Source of the DNA: Synechococcaceae cyanobacterium RL_1_2
GTDB taxonomy: Bacteria; Cyanobacteriota; Cyanobacteriia; Cyanobacteriales; JAAUPO01
DNA: 18,853 nt
NCBI GenBank assembly: GCA_012033095.1
Contig: JAAUPO010000004.1
Span: 1-18,853 of the forward strand
Direction: 5' to 3'
The notes under the pieces: model-generated
Database searches by the model: none
What the model was told of the DNA's origin: nothing
The model's input: only the letters and a program-made list of their open reading frames with translations
Shown: positions 7,515 through 17,698 of the stretch, one piece after another
Layout of the letters: every line of letters begins with the position of its first letter
Numbering within the stretch: the first letter of the stretch is position 1
Program-made: the position numbers and the translations under genes

Positions 7515-10176
7515 TTAATCAGTAGAAGCCATAACCCGTGCAAAACGCACACAGCGACTTTTCCAGAGGGAATCCCTTGGTTCGACTCCGGGGGGAAAAT
7601 CTTTATCTCCCATAATTACTAATCTATCCTTGGGGATGCCTTGGTTGATTAACACCTCTGCCACGGCCTCGGCGCGGTTATAGGCCAGATTACGGTTATG
7701 GGTTTCTAAACCAGTGCGATCGGCGTGGCCGATGATTTGTAGGCGCATATCTGGATAAATTTGTAAAAAGGTCTTGATCGTAGCCACTTTTTCCTGAATA
7801 TCCTTAACATTGAGGGTGGCGGAATCATGGTTAAAATAAATCCGTTGGTCAATGGGAAAGGCTTTGGGGGTCAAGGTAATAATTACTTGCTCAATCCCTG
7901 GTATGGTGGTAAATGCCTGGCGAATTTTGCCTAATTCCTGGGTATTACGAATATGACCTGAAACCACAATTTGGTTTTCTGTGTAATGGGTATCGATTAT
8001 GACGCTATCCATTTGGTTAAAGATCTGGGTTAAGCGATCGACTTCCGCCGCAATCAGTCCGGGATCGGGGGGCACTTGCACCGCGATGATTTGGTTATGT
8101 AGCTCCAGTTCTGGTAAGGCTTGTTGCACGGCTAGTTCCGCTTGTTGGCGCATACGATCGCTAGGGAGTTTGCCTTTGAGAATTAACTGCTGATCCTTAA
8201 ATTCCGTATCTAGGCGATACACAGCAATGGCGGGGGTAGAAGCGAGGGCGATCGCAGCTTCGTTCTCATAATGTTGGGCCCGGTGATGGCGATAGAGTTG
8301 CCAACCTAAAAGCCCCGTTCCTAAAACTAAGACCCCAGCCCCCCAGGCCCAAAAAAGCCCAAGGAAAACGTTTTTCCTGTTTTTCCTGTTCCTCCTGATA
8401 ATTTAAAAGGTTTTCAATCAAATTATGGACAGGCTTAGGGACACTATCGGGATCCCCATCGTAATCCTTCATGGCGGGACTATGGAAATTAAGGACGATG
8501 GTGCTCAGGGTACGACGCATCTCATCGAGAAAATCACTGGTATAGTCCCCTTCAATCACCACCGCCGTATAGTAATAACCCGCCACCTCCATCAAAATAC
8601 TAAAGGTTTCGTATTCAATTTCCTTTAGTTCGGAAGTGGTACTTTCGGAGACGGTACATTCACTGGCAAAACTTCTAATGGCGGTGAGCATCCCCGCTAA
8701 CATATCCCCTTCTAAGCCTTCCCCTTCCCGTTGGGCCTCTGCAATAATTAACCCCGATTCCTTATGAATTAAAAAAATGGCATTGATAAAAAAAGGCATC
8801 GTCTCCCGCATGATCAGATTCATTTCGGGTACACCTTTAATTTTGGCCTTAATTTTTCTTTGCAGACCTTCAATGGTGAGGGAATTTTCCAATTGTTGGT
8901 TAATTTTATCTACCCACTCCTTCATATATTTTTTGATGGTGTCCCCAATTACTGGGTAGAGGGCGTTTACCATCGAATCCCGTTCTAACAGAATTTGGGC
9001 CCGGATCGATTCCCCCATCGCAGGAGCGATCGATTGCACAATTTCTGCTGGGTTATCACTAATTTTTTTGGAGATTGCCCCTGGCACAATTTCCGCGATC
9101 GCGTTAATCATGGCCACCTTATCTTGATGGGTTTTCGTCGTAATTAATTGATCGATGATGGGGCCAATGGCCCGAATGACATCATCCCTAGACTCAGTAA
9201 TTTTCAAACTGAGAAGATCAGCAATTAACGGTAATAACAACTCAATCATCTCCTGAGGATCATTGAGTTGGGTTTGGACGCGGTTAAGTTCTTTCTCTAA
9301 ACGGTAAATCAGATCAGCTTGTTCTTTAATTTTGAGGGCATCGGCTTCGCGATCGGGAAAAATTAACTCTGTTAAAAGATTTTGTAACTGATAAGTGGTG
9401 GCATCCACCGGTTCTTGATTAGCTCCGGGGGGGGGGTTAGCTGTTCCCACCGTCGGACGGCTAGGAAGTAAGTCAGGGATAGGATCTGGATTGATCGGAT
9501 CTACCGTGGGCAAGGTTGGGAGCTTAGGAGTTTGGAGCAATCGCTCTATGGTCTCATCAACCGACTCCTCCCCATTCACTCCATTGGTGGGAGACTCTAA
9601 CGGTAAATGTTGAGTTAACGGGGCTTGCCCCTCGGACTCTAAGGTTGCTTGGGGAAGATCTGCCCTAGGCTCCGGGGAAGTTAGTAGGTGGGGATCGATC
9701 GCGGACAGATCCTCTTCCTCCAACAAATTTACAGAGGAAGAATCATCGAGACGGTGGGTTAATGGGGGTAAAACTGGAGAAGGATCGCTAGGACTGGAAT
9801 TAGGTTTCGGATTAGAACAACGGGCTATACTGTTTTTTTCTACCGGTGGCATCACCGTATTTAAGGCGGCCATCACATCAGCTGGTAAGGTTTCCCCATC
9901 GGTCTGGTCTGTTGAGGGCAGAAAATCCTGAGAGCTATTGGAGCCATTGGAGCTATTGGAACTATTAAAATTCTTAAAATTACTTGACCGATCGCGGTGG
10001 GGGGCGATCGGGTTTTCCCCTGAGGGGGATGATGTTGGCTGAAGATGATCAGCGGATTGTTCCCCAGGGGTTAGGGTCTGGGCACTACTATCCCCCAAAT
10101 TAAGATTAGGATCGCTAAGTAAGCTAAGCAAATCAGAAATTGCCTGTTCTTCTTGATAATGCGATTGATTGCCCAT
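7515..10176 (-). CDS. Roadblock/LC7-like, transmembrane, BON and OmpA-like fusion protein, one frameshift
   Basis: Two frames (10176-8266 and the part ending at 7515) join if one base is removed from the six-C run at 8339-8344; the frame then reads through WAFLGLGAGVLVLGTGLLGW, a convincing membrane helix. The repaired protein is about 886 residues. In order: a low-complexity Ser/Pro/Asp-rich region (about 20-255), a coiled coil (DREADALKIKEQADLIYRLE), helical repeats, a roadblock/LC7-like domain (about 455-565, NAIFLIHKESGLIIAEAQRE), the membrane helix (about 607-628), BON-like repeats, and an OmpA-like peptidoglycan-binding domain (about 777-880, with IYFNHDSATL, GHADRTG and NLAYNRAEAVAEVL). 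The layout implies a cytoplasmic sensing or scaffold half anchored to the cell wall by the periplasmic half. I start at the ATG at 10176; a TTG at 10203 adds nine residues. It follows an M16 peptidase by 54 bp. Confidence 0.82.
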
Positions 10177-10230
10177 AGCCAATAAATGGTGAAAAATAGT
10201 CAATAATAACCAAAGTGATTCTATGGTAAT

Positions 10231-11520
10231 TTATCCAGGCTTGATTGTTGTAATGGCGTAGGCATTGGGATCTAAATAATTCACCACGGTCTGACGAAGG
10301 TCTTCCGCCGTATAGGATTGAATCTTCTCTACATAATTAAAGGCGGGTTCTAAATGGCTTAATTGGGAATAATAATAACCATATAAATTACTGCGATCGC
10401 TAGGCCGTTCCATGCCAAAAATATGCCGAGAAGCCACCTTTTTCCCAATCCGTTCTAGATCTTTGGCGTTAATTAACTCCTGGGATAATCGATGGATATG
10501 CTCCTTAATTAACGCTTCCACTTCCCCTAGGTTTTCCCCTGGCATTAAAGCATAAATATAAAAAATACCCTGTACCGTAAAGGTCATATTATTAGCCCCA
10601 ATTTGGGTTACTAACCCCCTTTCCTCCCGTAGATCCCGAAATAGCCTCGCCATTTTACCCTGGCCCAACACTGCGGCCACCACATCTAAGCCATAGGTTT
10701 CGTTGAGATGTTCTAACCCCGGTACCCTCCACCCCATAATCAGACGGGCTTGCTGTAGATCGGGATCAATATGTTCTTGGCGAATGATGTGGTCAAATTT
10801 CGGTTCTGGGGGGTGACTTTTGCTGCGGTGTAAGTCATGGTGAAACGGTAGATCTTGTCGTTGGTAATGTTTTCCATAGGCGGTGGCTACTACGTCAATC
10901 AATTGTTCCACCGGTAAATTCCCTACCACCGTCGCAGTCATGGCAGAAGGATGGTACCAGTGGCTATGGAAATCTCGCATTTGTTGATAATGCAAATCTG
11001 CAATGATGGCTTCGGGCCCTAAAATTGGTCGACGGTAGGGCAGCCGTTGAAAAAACAGATCGATCGCTTTATTAAAAGAACGACGGCTCGGATTATCCTG
11101 GGAACGACGAATTTCCTCTAACACCACCAATCTTTCTTTCGTAAAATGTTCCTCCTCTAGGCTAGGGTTTAACAATAAATCCACTTGGAGAGGGGCTAAG
11201 GTGCCAAAGTCTTCTGGGGCGGTGGTGATGTAGTAATGGGTATAGTCTTGGCTGGTGGCGGCATTGGTCATCGCTCCCCGTTGTTCCACCATCTGCTCAA
11301 ATTCCCCTAGGGCTAAATTAGGGGTACCCTTAAACATCATATGTTCTAAAAAATGGGCCATACCATTAATATCATCGGTTTCGATCGCGGAACCCACATC
11401 TAGCCAAATATTAAAGGACACCGCATCCACGGGGATTTGTTCTGCAATGATAGTGAGGCCATTATCGAGGGACTGGATGACAGGTTGATGGACGTTAGGG
11501 CGATCGAGGGTAAAGACCAT
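10231..11520 (-). CDS. M16-family zinc metallopeptidase (insulinase/processing-peptidase type)
   Basis: The inverted zinc motif HxxEH is at H56-F-L-E59-H60 (HFLEHMMFKG). The downstream glutamate ligand is expected at E135/E136 in LVVLEEIRR. Residues about 15-160 form the active M16 domain and about 175-350 the second, inactive-type domain (YHPSAMTATVVGNLP, FRDLREERGLVTQIG). At 429 residues it matches the bacterial single-chain half-size M16 enzymes, which pair as dimers to cut peptides or processed precursors. There is no signal peptide, so it probably acts in the cytoplasm. The start is the ATG at 11520. The LC7/OmpA gene lies 54 bp downstream on the same strand, so the two are probably co-transcribed. 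The substrate cannot be told from sequence. Confidence 0.92.
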   Translation of the reverse strand: MVFTLDRPNVHQPVIQSLDNGLTIIAEQIPVDAVSFNIWLDVGSAIETDDINGMAHFLEHMMFKGTPNLALGEFEQMVEQRGAMTNAATSQDYTHYYITTAPEDFGTLAPLQVDLLLNPSLEEEHFTKERLVVLEEIRRSQDNPSRRSFNKAIDLFFQRLPYRRPILGPEAIIADLHYQQMRDFHSHWYHPSAMTATVVGNLPVEQLIDVVATAYGKHYQRQDLPFHHDLHRSKSHPPEPKFDHIIRQEHIDPDLQQARLIMGWRVPGLEHLNETYGLDVVAAVLGQGKMARLFRDLREERGLVTQIGANNMTFTVQGIFYIYALMPGENLGEVEALIKEHIHRLSQELINAKDLERIGKKVASRHIFGMERPSDRSNLYGYYYSQLSHLEPAFNYVEKIQSYTAEDLRQTVVNYLDPNAYAITTIKPG

Positions 11521-12057
11521 GGGTAGAATAAAAAGCTAATCAAAAACTAATCAAAAACGAACTAACAACTAAAATTATGCTTAATAACGCTAATCGAAAC
11601 AGAAAAACCCCCAGCAAATTCAATCATTAACCAGAAAAATAGCTGATTTTGAATTTTGGCTAATTTGGCTAATTTGGGTTCACAAAAAAACAGCAAGCCC
11701 TTAGGCAGAAGTGTTTAGCTATGGTTTGATCAAGGGGTAATCCGGTAGAATGTCCAAAAAGAAAAACGCCCCTACGGTATATCGGTATTGTTGGATCTTA
11801 AGGCAATAACCATTCCTTTGCCACCCTAAATTCTGGGGTTAGCGGTCAAACAGTAGTTAAAAACCTACATGGGCTTAATAGACCTCTTGCATCCATAAAT
11901 AAGCAACAAGAGAAAGCTCAAAATTGATCATACCTGGGGGTCAATGAATCCATTATTTAGGATCGTGAATTAAATAACTTAGAAATTTGTAGAGTATGCT
12001 TCAAGGGAGCGTAGCCCATCGATATTTAAGTTTTAGATGTTATTAAATTCTTATTCC
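11521..12057. other. Intergenic region upstream of the M16 gene
   Basis: It holds two tandem 11-bp units (CTAATCAAAAA at 11536-11546 and 11547-11557) just ahead of the M16 start. It also holds an AGACCTCTTGCA at about 11880 that resembles insertion-sequence ends, but I find no partner end. No gene is visible. Confidence 0.4.
11536..11557 (+). repeat. Two tandem 11-bp units upstream of the M16 peptidase gene
   Basis: CTAATCAAAAA occurs twice head to tail, 16-37 bp upstream of the ATG at 11520. It could be a regulator site or a slippage duplication. Confidence 0.55.
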
Positions 12058-12895
12058 TTAGTCTTTAAAAGTTTTTAAAATTTCTACCCGATCGCCAATA
12101 TTAATTAAGCCCGAGTTTCTAGGGATAGTATTCATCCCAAACATAATGCCCCCTGGTTGCTGGCGATAGGTGCGGAGGGTGGTTAGGGGTTCTTTTATTC
12201 CTATTTTTTTCCCCCGTCCGTTGATCCGTGGTGGTAACGACGCAACGGCTGCAGGGTTTGACTAGATCAAACCGGATTTCCCCAATTTGAAGCTCAGCCC
12301 ATTGATCTTCGATGAAGGGTTGATCCGTGGCAATAACTAAGTTTGGACGAAACCGATCCATGGTGATAGGGGTTTCGTCATCGCTTAAGCGATCGTTTAA
12401 ATCCTGTAACGAAGCGGTATTAGTAATTAAACAGGGATAACCATCGGCAAAACTAACGGCTTGGGCGGTGGCGGTGGCATAGTCGGGATCGATGGCGCGG
12501 GGATGGTCGGGGGATAGCCGCACTAACTTAACCAACTCAGGTAACTTTAATCCCTGCTGAAGCCATTGGCCCGCTAATTCCCCTTGATCGATCGCGCTCA
12601 CCCAATCCCGCCAAACTTGCACCAAAATCAGAGCTTCTGGATTATCCTGCTGGTAAATTAATGGTATTGCTAACGGGTTATGACCATCGATCGCTAACTG
12701 GAGATGATCCCCCGTGATCGTGACCTTTAAACGGGCTAGCTGGGGGTATTGCCGTTGGGTTAAAAACTTACCCTCTTGATTTACGATCATCCAACCGCGA
12801 TCGTATTCCAGACCCTCCGGTTTGACCGTCGCTTGGGTTAAGCTAATACCCCGACCGGATTTGATGGGATAAATCCAAAGTTGTTGTAATTCCAT
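12058..12895 (-). CDS. MOSC-domain protein, frameshifted near the 3' end
   Basis: MOSC proteins are sulfur-carrier or molybdenum-enzyme relatives (YcbX and mARC type), thought to handle Mo-cofactor-linked reductions. The N-terminal beta-barrel (MELQQLWIYPIKSGRGISL, GLEYDRGWMIV, FLTQRQYPQLARL) and the MOSC core (MDRFRPNLVI, KPCSRCVVTTTDQRTG) are plain. The cysteine of PCSRC is the expected Mo-cofactor ligand. As given, the frame ends at 12119 with an odd tail (NHPPHLSPATRGHYVWDEYYP). Removing one base from the four-T run at 12193-12196 (four A in the coding strand) restores KEPLTTLRTYRQQPGGIMFG and then NSGLINIGDRVEIL, the normal MOSC ending, with a stop at 12058-12060 and about 278 residues. 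Start is the ATG at 12895. The substrate is unknown. Confidence 0.85.
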
Positions 12896-12974
12896 GGCTC
12901 TAATCCTCCCCCGGTTGGTGATGGTAATGGTTACGCGATCGCGATGATCGGATGACCGTTAATCCATTTTAAAC

Positions 12975-13095
12975 AGGACTTACGCAAAAATTTCGATTCT
13001 GTTCTGGGAACCATGACGTTTGGGGATGTTTGGGGACAATCGTTCAAGCAAGTCCCTCAAATTTGGGGGATTTAGGGGGCTTGGGCGTAAGTCCT
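12975..13095 (+). mobile_element. MITE-like element family B copy 3 (uninterrupted)
   Basis: This 121-bp element has full terminal repeats AGGACTTACGC and GCGTAAGTCCT. A 10-base unit (tttggggatg) is duplicated inside it around 13019-13040, explaining its greater length than the copy at 14192. It lies upstream of mtnP and serves as an empty-site reference for the nested copies. Confidence 0.8.
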
Positions 13096-13161
13096 ATTAA
13101 AGTATCCGTAGTACGTCATAATATGAACGTTTTGGCGAGATAATTAACATCAACATCAACC

Positions 13162-14037
13162 ATGGTTACAGCAAAAATCGGGATCATTGGCGGTAGTGGC
13201 CTCTATGCCATGAAGGAGCTAGATCAAGTACAGGAAATCAGCGTTTCTACCCCCTTTGGTGAGCCCTCGGATCAATTTATTTACGGCGAACTCGACGGTG
13301 TTCCGGTCGTTTTTTTAGCCCGCCATGGTCGGGGTCATAAATTTTTACCATCGGAAGTCCCCTATCGGGCCAATATTTGCGCCATGAAACAATTGGGAGT
13401 GCAATATATTGTCTCTGCTTCGGCGGTGGGTTCCATGCAGGAGGAAGTAAAACCCCTGGATCTAGTTATTCCTGACCAATTCATCGATCGCACGAAAAAC
13501 CGCCCCAGCACCTTTTTTGGGGATGGCATTGTGGGCCACATCGGTTTTGGCGATCCCATCTGTGGTAATTTAGCCCAGGTGATCATTGATGCTATTACCG
13601 ACCTGAATTTACCCGATGTGACGGTACACCCTAAGGGAATTTATCTCTGCATGGAAGGCCCTGCCTTTTCCACTAAAGCAGAATCCCATGTTTATCGTAG
13701 TTGGGGGGCCACCGTGATTGGGATGACTAATTTAACAGAAGCCAAGCTCGCCAGGGAAGCAGAAATTGCCTACGCCACGATCGCCATGGCTACAGATTAC
13801 GACTGTTGGCACGAAGAACATGATCAAGTAACGGTGGAATTGGTGATCAATAATTTACGTAAAAATGCCACCAATGCCCAAACCGTGATTAAGGAAGTGG
13901 TACACCGCCTCAATCAAAATCCTCCCCCATCAAAAGCCCACTCCGCCCTCAGAAGTGCTATCCTCACCCAACCGGAGCATGTGCCAACCGCCACCAGAGC
14001 GAAATTAGCTTTTTTACTGGATAAATATTGGGGTTAA
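13162..14037 (+). CDS. mtnP: S-methyl-5'-thioadenosine phosphorylase
   Basis: The enzyme splits methylthioadenosine with phosphate into adenine and 5-methylthioribose-1-phosphate, feeding methionine salvage and clearing a by-product of polyamine synthesis. It is a cytoplasmic member of the purine nucleoside phosphorylase superfamily. Visible motifs are the N-terminal phosphate-binding GGSGLY (10-15), RHGRGH (54-59), the SASAVGSM loop (85-92), the substrate pocket [11 protein letters not shown] (164-174) with GMTN (187-190), and D212/D214 of ATDYDCWH, which contact the adenine base. At 291 residues it is full length and intact. The start is the ATG at 13162; no strong Shine-Dalgarno is seen. 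It is preceded by a family B element and stands alone. Confidence 0.94.
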   Translation: MVTAKIGIIGGSGLYAMKELDQVQEISVSTPFGEPSDQFIYGELDGVPVVFLARHGRGHKFLPSEVPYRANICAMKQLGVQYIVSASAVGSMQEEVKPLDLVIPDQFIDRTKNRPSTFFGDGIVGHIGFGDPICGNLAQVIIDAITDLNLPDVTVHPKGIYLCMEGPAFSTKAESHVYRSWGATVIGMTNLTEAKLAREAEIAYATIAMATDYDCWHEEHDQVTVELVINNLRKNATNAQTVIKEVVHRLNQNPPPSKAHSALRSAILTQPEHVPTATRAKLAFLLDKYWG

Positions 14038-14191
14038 TAGGGTGTGTCATTAATTAGCTAATTAGCTTAAAGCGTTGGCTAGTGAGCCAAGTTCAGAAAA
14101 TCTAGTATTAGCCAGAAACCCTCTGCTAACCTCGGTTTTCGTTTTATCGCGATCGTCAATCTAATCAAGATGAGCCACCCCTTACAGGTTC

Positions 14192-14302
14192 AGGACTTAC
14201 GCGCAAATTTCGATTCTGTCCTGGTAACCATGATGTTTGGGGACAATCGTTCAAGCAAGTCCCCCCAATTTGGGAGATTTAGGGGGTTTGGGCGTAAGTC
14301 CT
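14192..14302 (+). mobile_element. MITE-like element family B copy 4 (uninterrupted)
   Basis: This 111-bp element has terminal repeats AGGACTTACGC and GCGTAAGTCCT. The core (cgattctgtcctgg, ttggggacaatcgttcaagc) matches copies 1-3. An open frame of 98 codons running across it (14170-14466) is accidental. Confidence 0.8.
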
Positions 14303-14521
14303 ATCTAAGTTCCCCAGCGACAACAACCAGACTTTCCATAGTGGGCAATAACCAAATCGGAATATGGCTATCGTTAACCCATCGCCTAATAACTAAGGTT
14401 TTTTTGTACTATATTTATAACAGTGAAGTTGAGTGTATTGATCGTGACTACAGGATAAAGCGGTAGTGAACCCTAGTTCAAAATTGACCATAGGTTAACC
14501 TCACTGGGATTTAAAAGTTCA

Positions 14522-14551
14522 TCGACAATTATTCTGGGCCGCCCCTATAAT
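14522..14551 (+). promoter_or_regulatory. Promoter of ilvC
   Basis: TCGACA (14522-14527, five of six to the -35 consensus) and a perfect TATAAT (14546-14551) are 18 bp apart. The start is predicted near 14558, giving a leader of about 44 nt that contains GAAGGAG (14584-14590), a strong ribosome binding site 11 nt before the ATG. Confidence 0.7.
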
Positions 14552-14595
14552 GGAGAGTTTGCAGATAATTATTGATTTCAGTTGAAGGAGCATAA

Positions 14596-15591
<996 letters not shown>

Positions 15592-16048
15592 ACTACATAC
15601 AACTAAATCAAAAACTTGAAAACTTAAAAACTAAAAAAAAATAATGGGAGTTTCAAAAATATAATGCCATCTCCTTTTTTAGTTATCGCAAAATCCTTAT
15701 AAACTAAGCTTTTGTGACTACTAACTGATTCGTTGAGCATTACAAAAGTGAAACTCTTAAAATGGTATAGGTAGATAGCTGTAACTAGAGCAATTAAAGT
15801 CTTTCTAACACAGTCAACACTTACTCTTTGGGGGTCGATCGTTGTCGGCCCTCAATTATTTTGACCGCGATCGCATAGATCAACCTATTTTGATCACGGA
15901 TTGGATTATGACAAGTTTAATCAAGCCAAAAGCTTTAGAACTAAGCGGATTTTAGGTTTTAAAAATTTCACTTTAAAGGATGTTTGATCTATTTTAACCA
16001 TTGCAAATTCGCTGTTTGGGGTTAAGAACTGATCAAGCCATCGATAAT
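15592..16048. other. Intergenic region after ilvC
   Basis: It lies between convergent genes. A weak GGAG/CTCC pairing at about 15646-15676, followed by TTTTTT, could be a poor ilvC terminator. I see no gene, repeat copy or RNA I can support. Confidence 0.35.
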
Positions 16049-16276
16049 TTACTCAGTTTGGTTCAATTTTTTTTGTTCTTCTTCGATCGCTTTTTCCGTT
16101 CTTTCATTGGGATTGCGGAATTTTTTATCTGGGATTAGTCCCGTAACAAAATTGTTAATCCCCTCCCTCATGGTGAAACTAGCCTTGCCGACTGGCCCAG
16201 GAATAACTTTATCCCCTAAGGCAATAAAAATCATCGTCAAAAAAGTAAGTAATTTGATGGCAGTTTGTGGACGCAT
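16049..16276 (-). CDS. Small membrane-associated protein of unknown function
   Basis: The product is 75 residues. It begins MRPQTAIKLLTFLTMIFIAL, a single hydrophobic segment (about residues 7-20) that could be a membrane anchor or an uncleaved signal. The middle (REGINNFVTGLIPDKKF) is amphipathic and the C-terminus (NERTEKAIEEEQKKLNQTE) is charged and probably helical or coiled coil. I do not recognise a family. The ordinary composition, clean ATG start and minus-strand isolation in otherwise gene-free DNA argue that it is a real gene and not chance. It has no operon partner: ilvC is convergent on one side and aroK lies over 600 bp away on the other. Confidence 0.6.
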   Translation of the reverse strand: MRPQTAIKLLTFLTMIFIALGDKVIPGPVGKASFTMREGINNFVTGLIPDKKFRNPNERTEKAIEEEQKKLNQTE

Positions 16277-16764
16277 GGATAATTAATAAGTAATTTGTTT
16301 TTTAGCCAAATGACTATTTCCTTAGGTTTATCGTACCCCGGCTTCGATTTTCAGTTATCAGTTATCCGTCAAAATAATTTTCTTAATCCTATTAATCCCA
16401 TGGTTCAGAATGATGGATTATAGAACCCATTTGAGATCTTGATCTTGAACAATAAGGCTTTCAGGTATATCGAGTTTAACGGTCAATGCACAGTAAGACT
16501 TGAGCCGAACAAACCTTAATCAAAATGAACCTGATCAGCATGAAATCAATACAGTTCAAGCATTACAAATCTACCGATAGATACCAAACGGCGGGTACTA
16601 TAAGTTGGTAGTACAGTACATTGTCAAATAATAATTGTATGGGTTGACCATTCCTAAACCTATCTCCGTGCATTGGTTGTGGAAAATTAAAACCATAAAA
16701 CCATAATTTTTAATCTTGACGCGGTAGTAGCTCGCAAGCCATTGCCCTAATGTCAATAATTGTT
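16277..16764. other. Intergenic region upstream of the small membrane protein
   Basis: It contains a short tandem CAGTTAT duplication at about 16352-16365. It also contains AT-rich stretches that may hold the promoter of the minus-strand gene ending at 16049. No open frame or repeat family copy is convincing. Confidence 0.4.
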
Positions 16765-16774
16765 ATCAGTTATG

Positions 16775-16906
16775 CAGGGAAAACGCATACTCCCCTTTTT
16801 TTGCAATAAGCAAAGTTAAACAAGCTTTTATTGAGAATAAAAATTTTAAAAAATTGCTGAAACTATTATTCTTTCGTTGAGTGAAAATTAGTATGCGTTT
16901 GCCCTA
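16775..16906 (+). mobile_element. MITE-like element family E flanked by a 10-bp direct repeat, at the aroK stop
   Basis: The ends CAGGGAAAACGCATACT and AGTATGCGTTTGCCCTA are inverted copies (15 of 17 positions). The element is 132 bp, AT-rich and non-coding. ATCAGTTATG occurs directly on both sides (16765-16774 and 16907-16916), as expected for a 10-bp target duplication. The right duplication contains the aroK stop codon, so the element sits directly at the 3' end of aroK. Confidence 0.72.
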
Positions 16907-16907
16907 A

Positions 16908-17501
16908 TCAGTTATGGTGATTTTGATGTTCTTGCTGCAGTTCTGGTTTGGTTTTGAGCACTTCTGGCATGCGCTCTAAAATGATTTCTACCGTTTCGTT
17001 CGATGATTGACTATTGGATGCGATCGCGATGGTTAGATCTGCTTGACGATATAAGTGTTGCCGCTCTTGCCATAGTTGAATCAGCTTGGTTTTTAAGGCA
17101 TCTTCTTCCTCATGGGCTTTGAGTAAAGGACGGGTTTGATCCCCCCGTAGCCGTTCCTCGATCGCTTCGAGAGCCACGTTGAGCCAAATCACTAACCCCT
17201 CCCGTAAATAACTCCAATTTTGGGGTTTAAGAATAATGCCGCCCCCAGTAGAAATGACACTTTTATAGTAAGGAGATACCTGGTGTAACACTTCCGTTTC
17301 TAGGTTCCGGAAATAGGTTTCCCCTTCTTCCGCAAAAATATTAGTAATACTCTTTTGAGTGGTGCGCTCAATTAAAACGTCTGTATCAAAATAACGATAA
17401 TTCAACCGATGAGCGAGGGAGCGGCCAATGGTGGATTTGCCACTGCCCATCATACCCACTAAATAAATATTTAAACCCTGTAAATCTTCTACTAATTGCA
17501 C
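16908..17501 (-). CDS. aroK: Shikimate kinase
   Basis: AroK phosphorylates shikimate at the 3-hydroxyl with ATP, the fifth step towards chorismate and aromatic amino acids. The Walker A P-loop is GMMGSGKST (16-24). The shikimate-binding D41 is in FDTD, R65 with E68 in FRNLE, and the GGG stretch is 86-88. The lid arginine lies in RLRGDQTRPLL. At 197 residues it is slightly longer than usual (about 170-190) because of a hydrophilic, Gln/His/Asn-rich tail. The start is GTG at 17501, chosen because a GAGG Shine-Dalgarno lies about 9 nt upstream and MQLVEDLQGLNIYLVG leads straight into the P-loop. A MITE-like element begins directly at its stop codon. A small RNA gene with its own terminator lies upstream on the same strand. 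Confidence 0.95.
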   Translation of the reverse strand: MQLVEDLQGLNIYLVGMMGSGKSTIGRSLAHRLNYRYFDTDVLIERTTQKSITNIFAEEGETYFRNLETEVLHQVSPYYKSVISTGGGIILKPQNWSYLREGLVIWLNVALEAIEERLRGDQTRPLLKAHEEEDALKTKLIQLWQERQHLYRQADLTIAIASNSQSSNETVEIILERMPEVLKTKPELQQEHQNHHN

Positions 17502-17559
17502 AACCAGTTACCTCAACCTAGCCAATAATAAACTTAACCGAACCAACCCAAATCTTAAG

Positions 17560-17583
17560 AAAAAAAAACCAGCTTTAGCTGGT
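17560..17583 (-). terminator. Strong rho-independent terminator of the Yfr2-like RNA
   Basis: On the minus strand ACCAGC-TAAA-GCTGGT forms a perfect 6-bp hairpin followed by eight or more T. There is no minus-strand protein gene for it to serve, which points to a non-coding RNA immediately upstream. Confidence 0.85.
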
Positions 17584-17665
17584 GTCAGTAAGTTATTTGT
17601 TGTTGTTTGATCTTGTCAAGCTTGATTTAATCCACGCTCTGTTTCCCGCAGGTGCAAAGAATCAA
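17561..17665 (-). ncRNA. Small RNA, probable Yfr2-family member
   Basis: The evidence is a promoter, a fold and a terminator with no open frame. The 5' part begins near GATTTGATTC (complement of 17659-17668), which pairs with GGATTAAATC to give a stem of about 10 bp. The apical part reads CACCTGCGGGAAACAGAGCG and contains GGAAACA (complement of 17640-17646), the motif I recall as conserved in the loop of the cyanobacterial Yfr2 RNAs. An unstructured A/C-rich stretch leads to the terminator. The length is about 105 nt. The exact 5' end is inferred from the promoter. The match rests on a short motif and layout, so another abundant small RNA cannot be excluded. Confidence 0.62.
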
Positions 17666-17669
17666 ATCG

Positions 17670-17698
17670 AATACAGCCGTAAAGATTTGTTACAGCAA
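17670..17698 (-). promoter_or_regulatory. Candidate promoter of the Yfr2-like RNA
   Basis: On the minus strand TTGCTG (17693-17698) and TGTATT (17670-17675) are 17 bp apart, placing the start near 17663-17665. An alternative -10, TACAAT (17699-17704), would lengthen the RNA by about 30 nt. Confidence 0.45.

Noticed and set aside
11875..11895. AGACCTCTTGCA as the end of an insertion sequence
   Set aside because: No inverted partner, transposase remnant or target duplication could be found.
14170..14466. 98-codon plus-strand open frame after mtnP
   Set aside because: It runs through a family B element and its sequence is the translation of that repeat; no homology or ribosome binding site.
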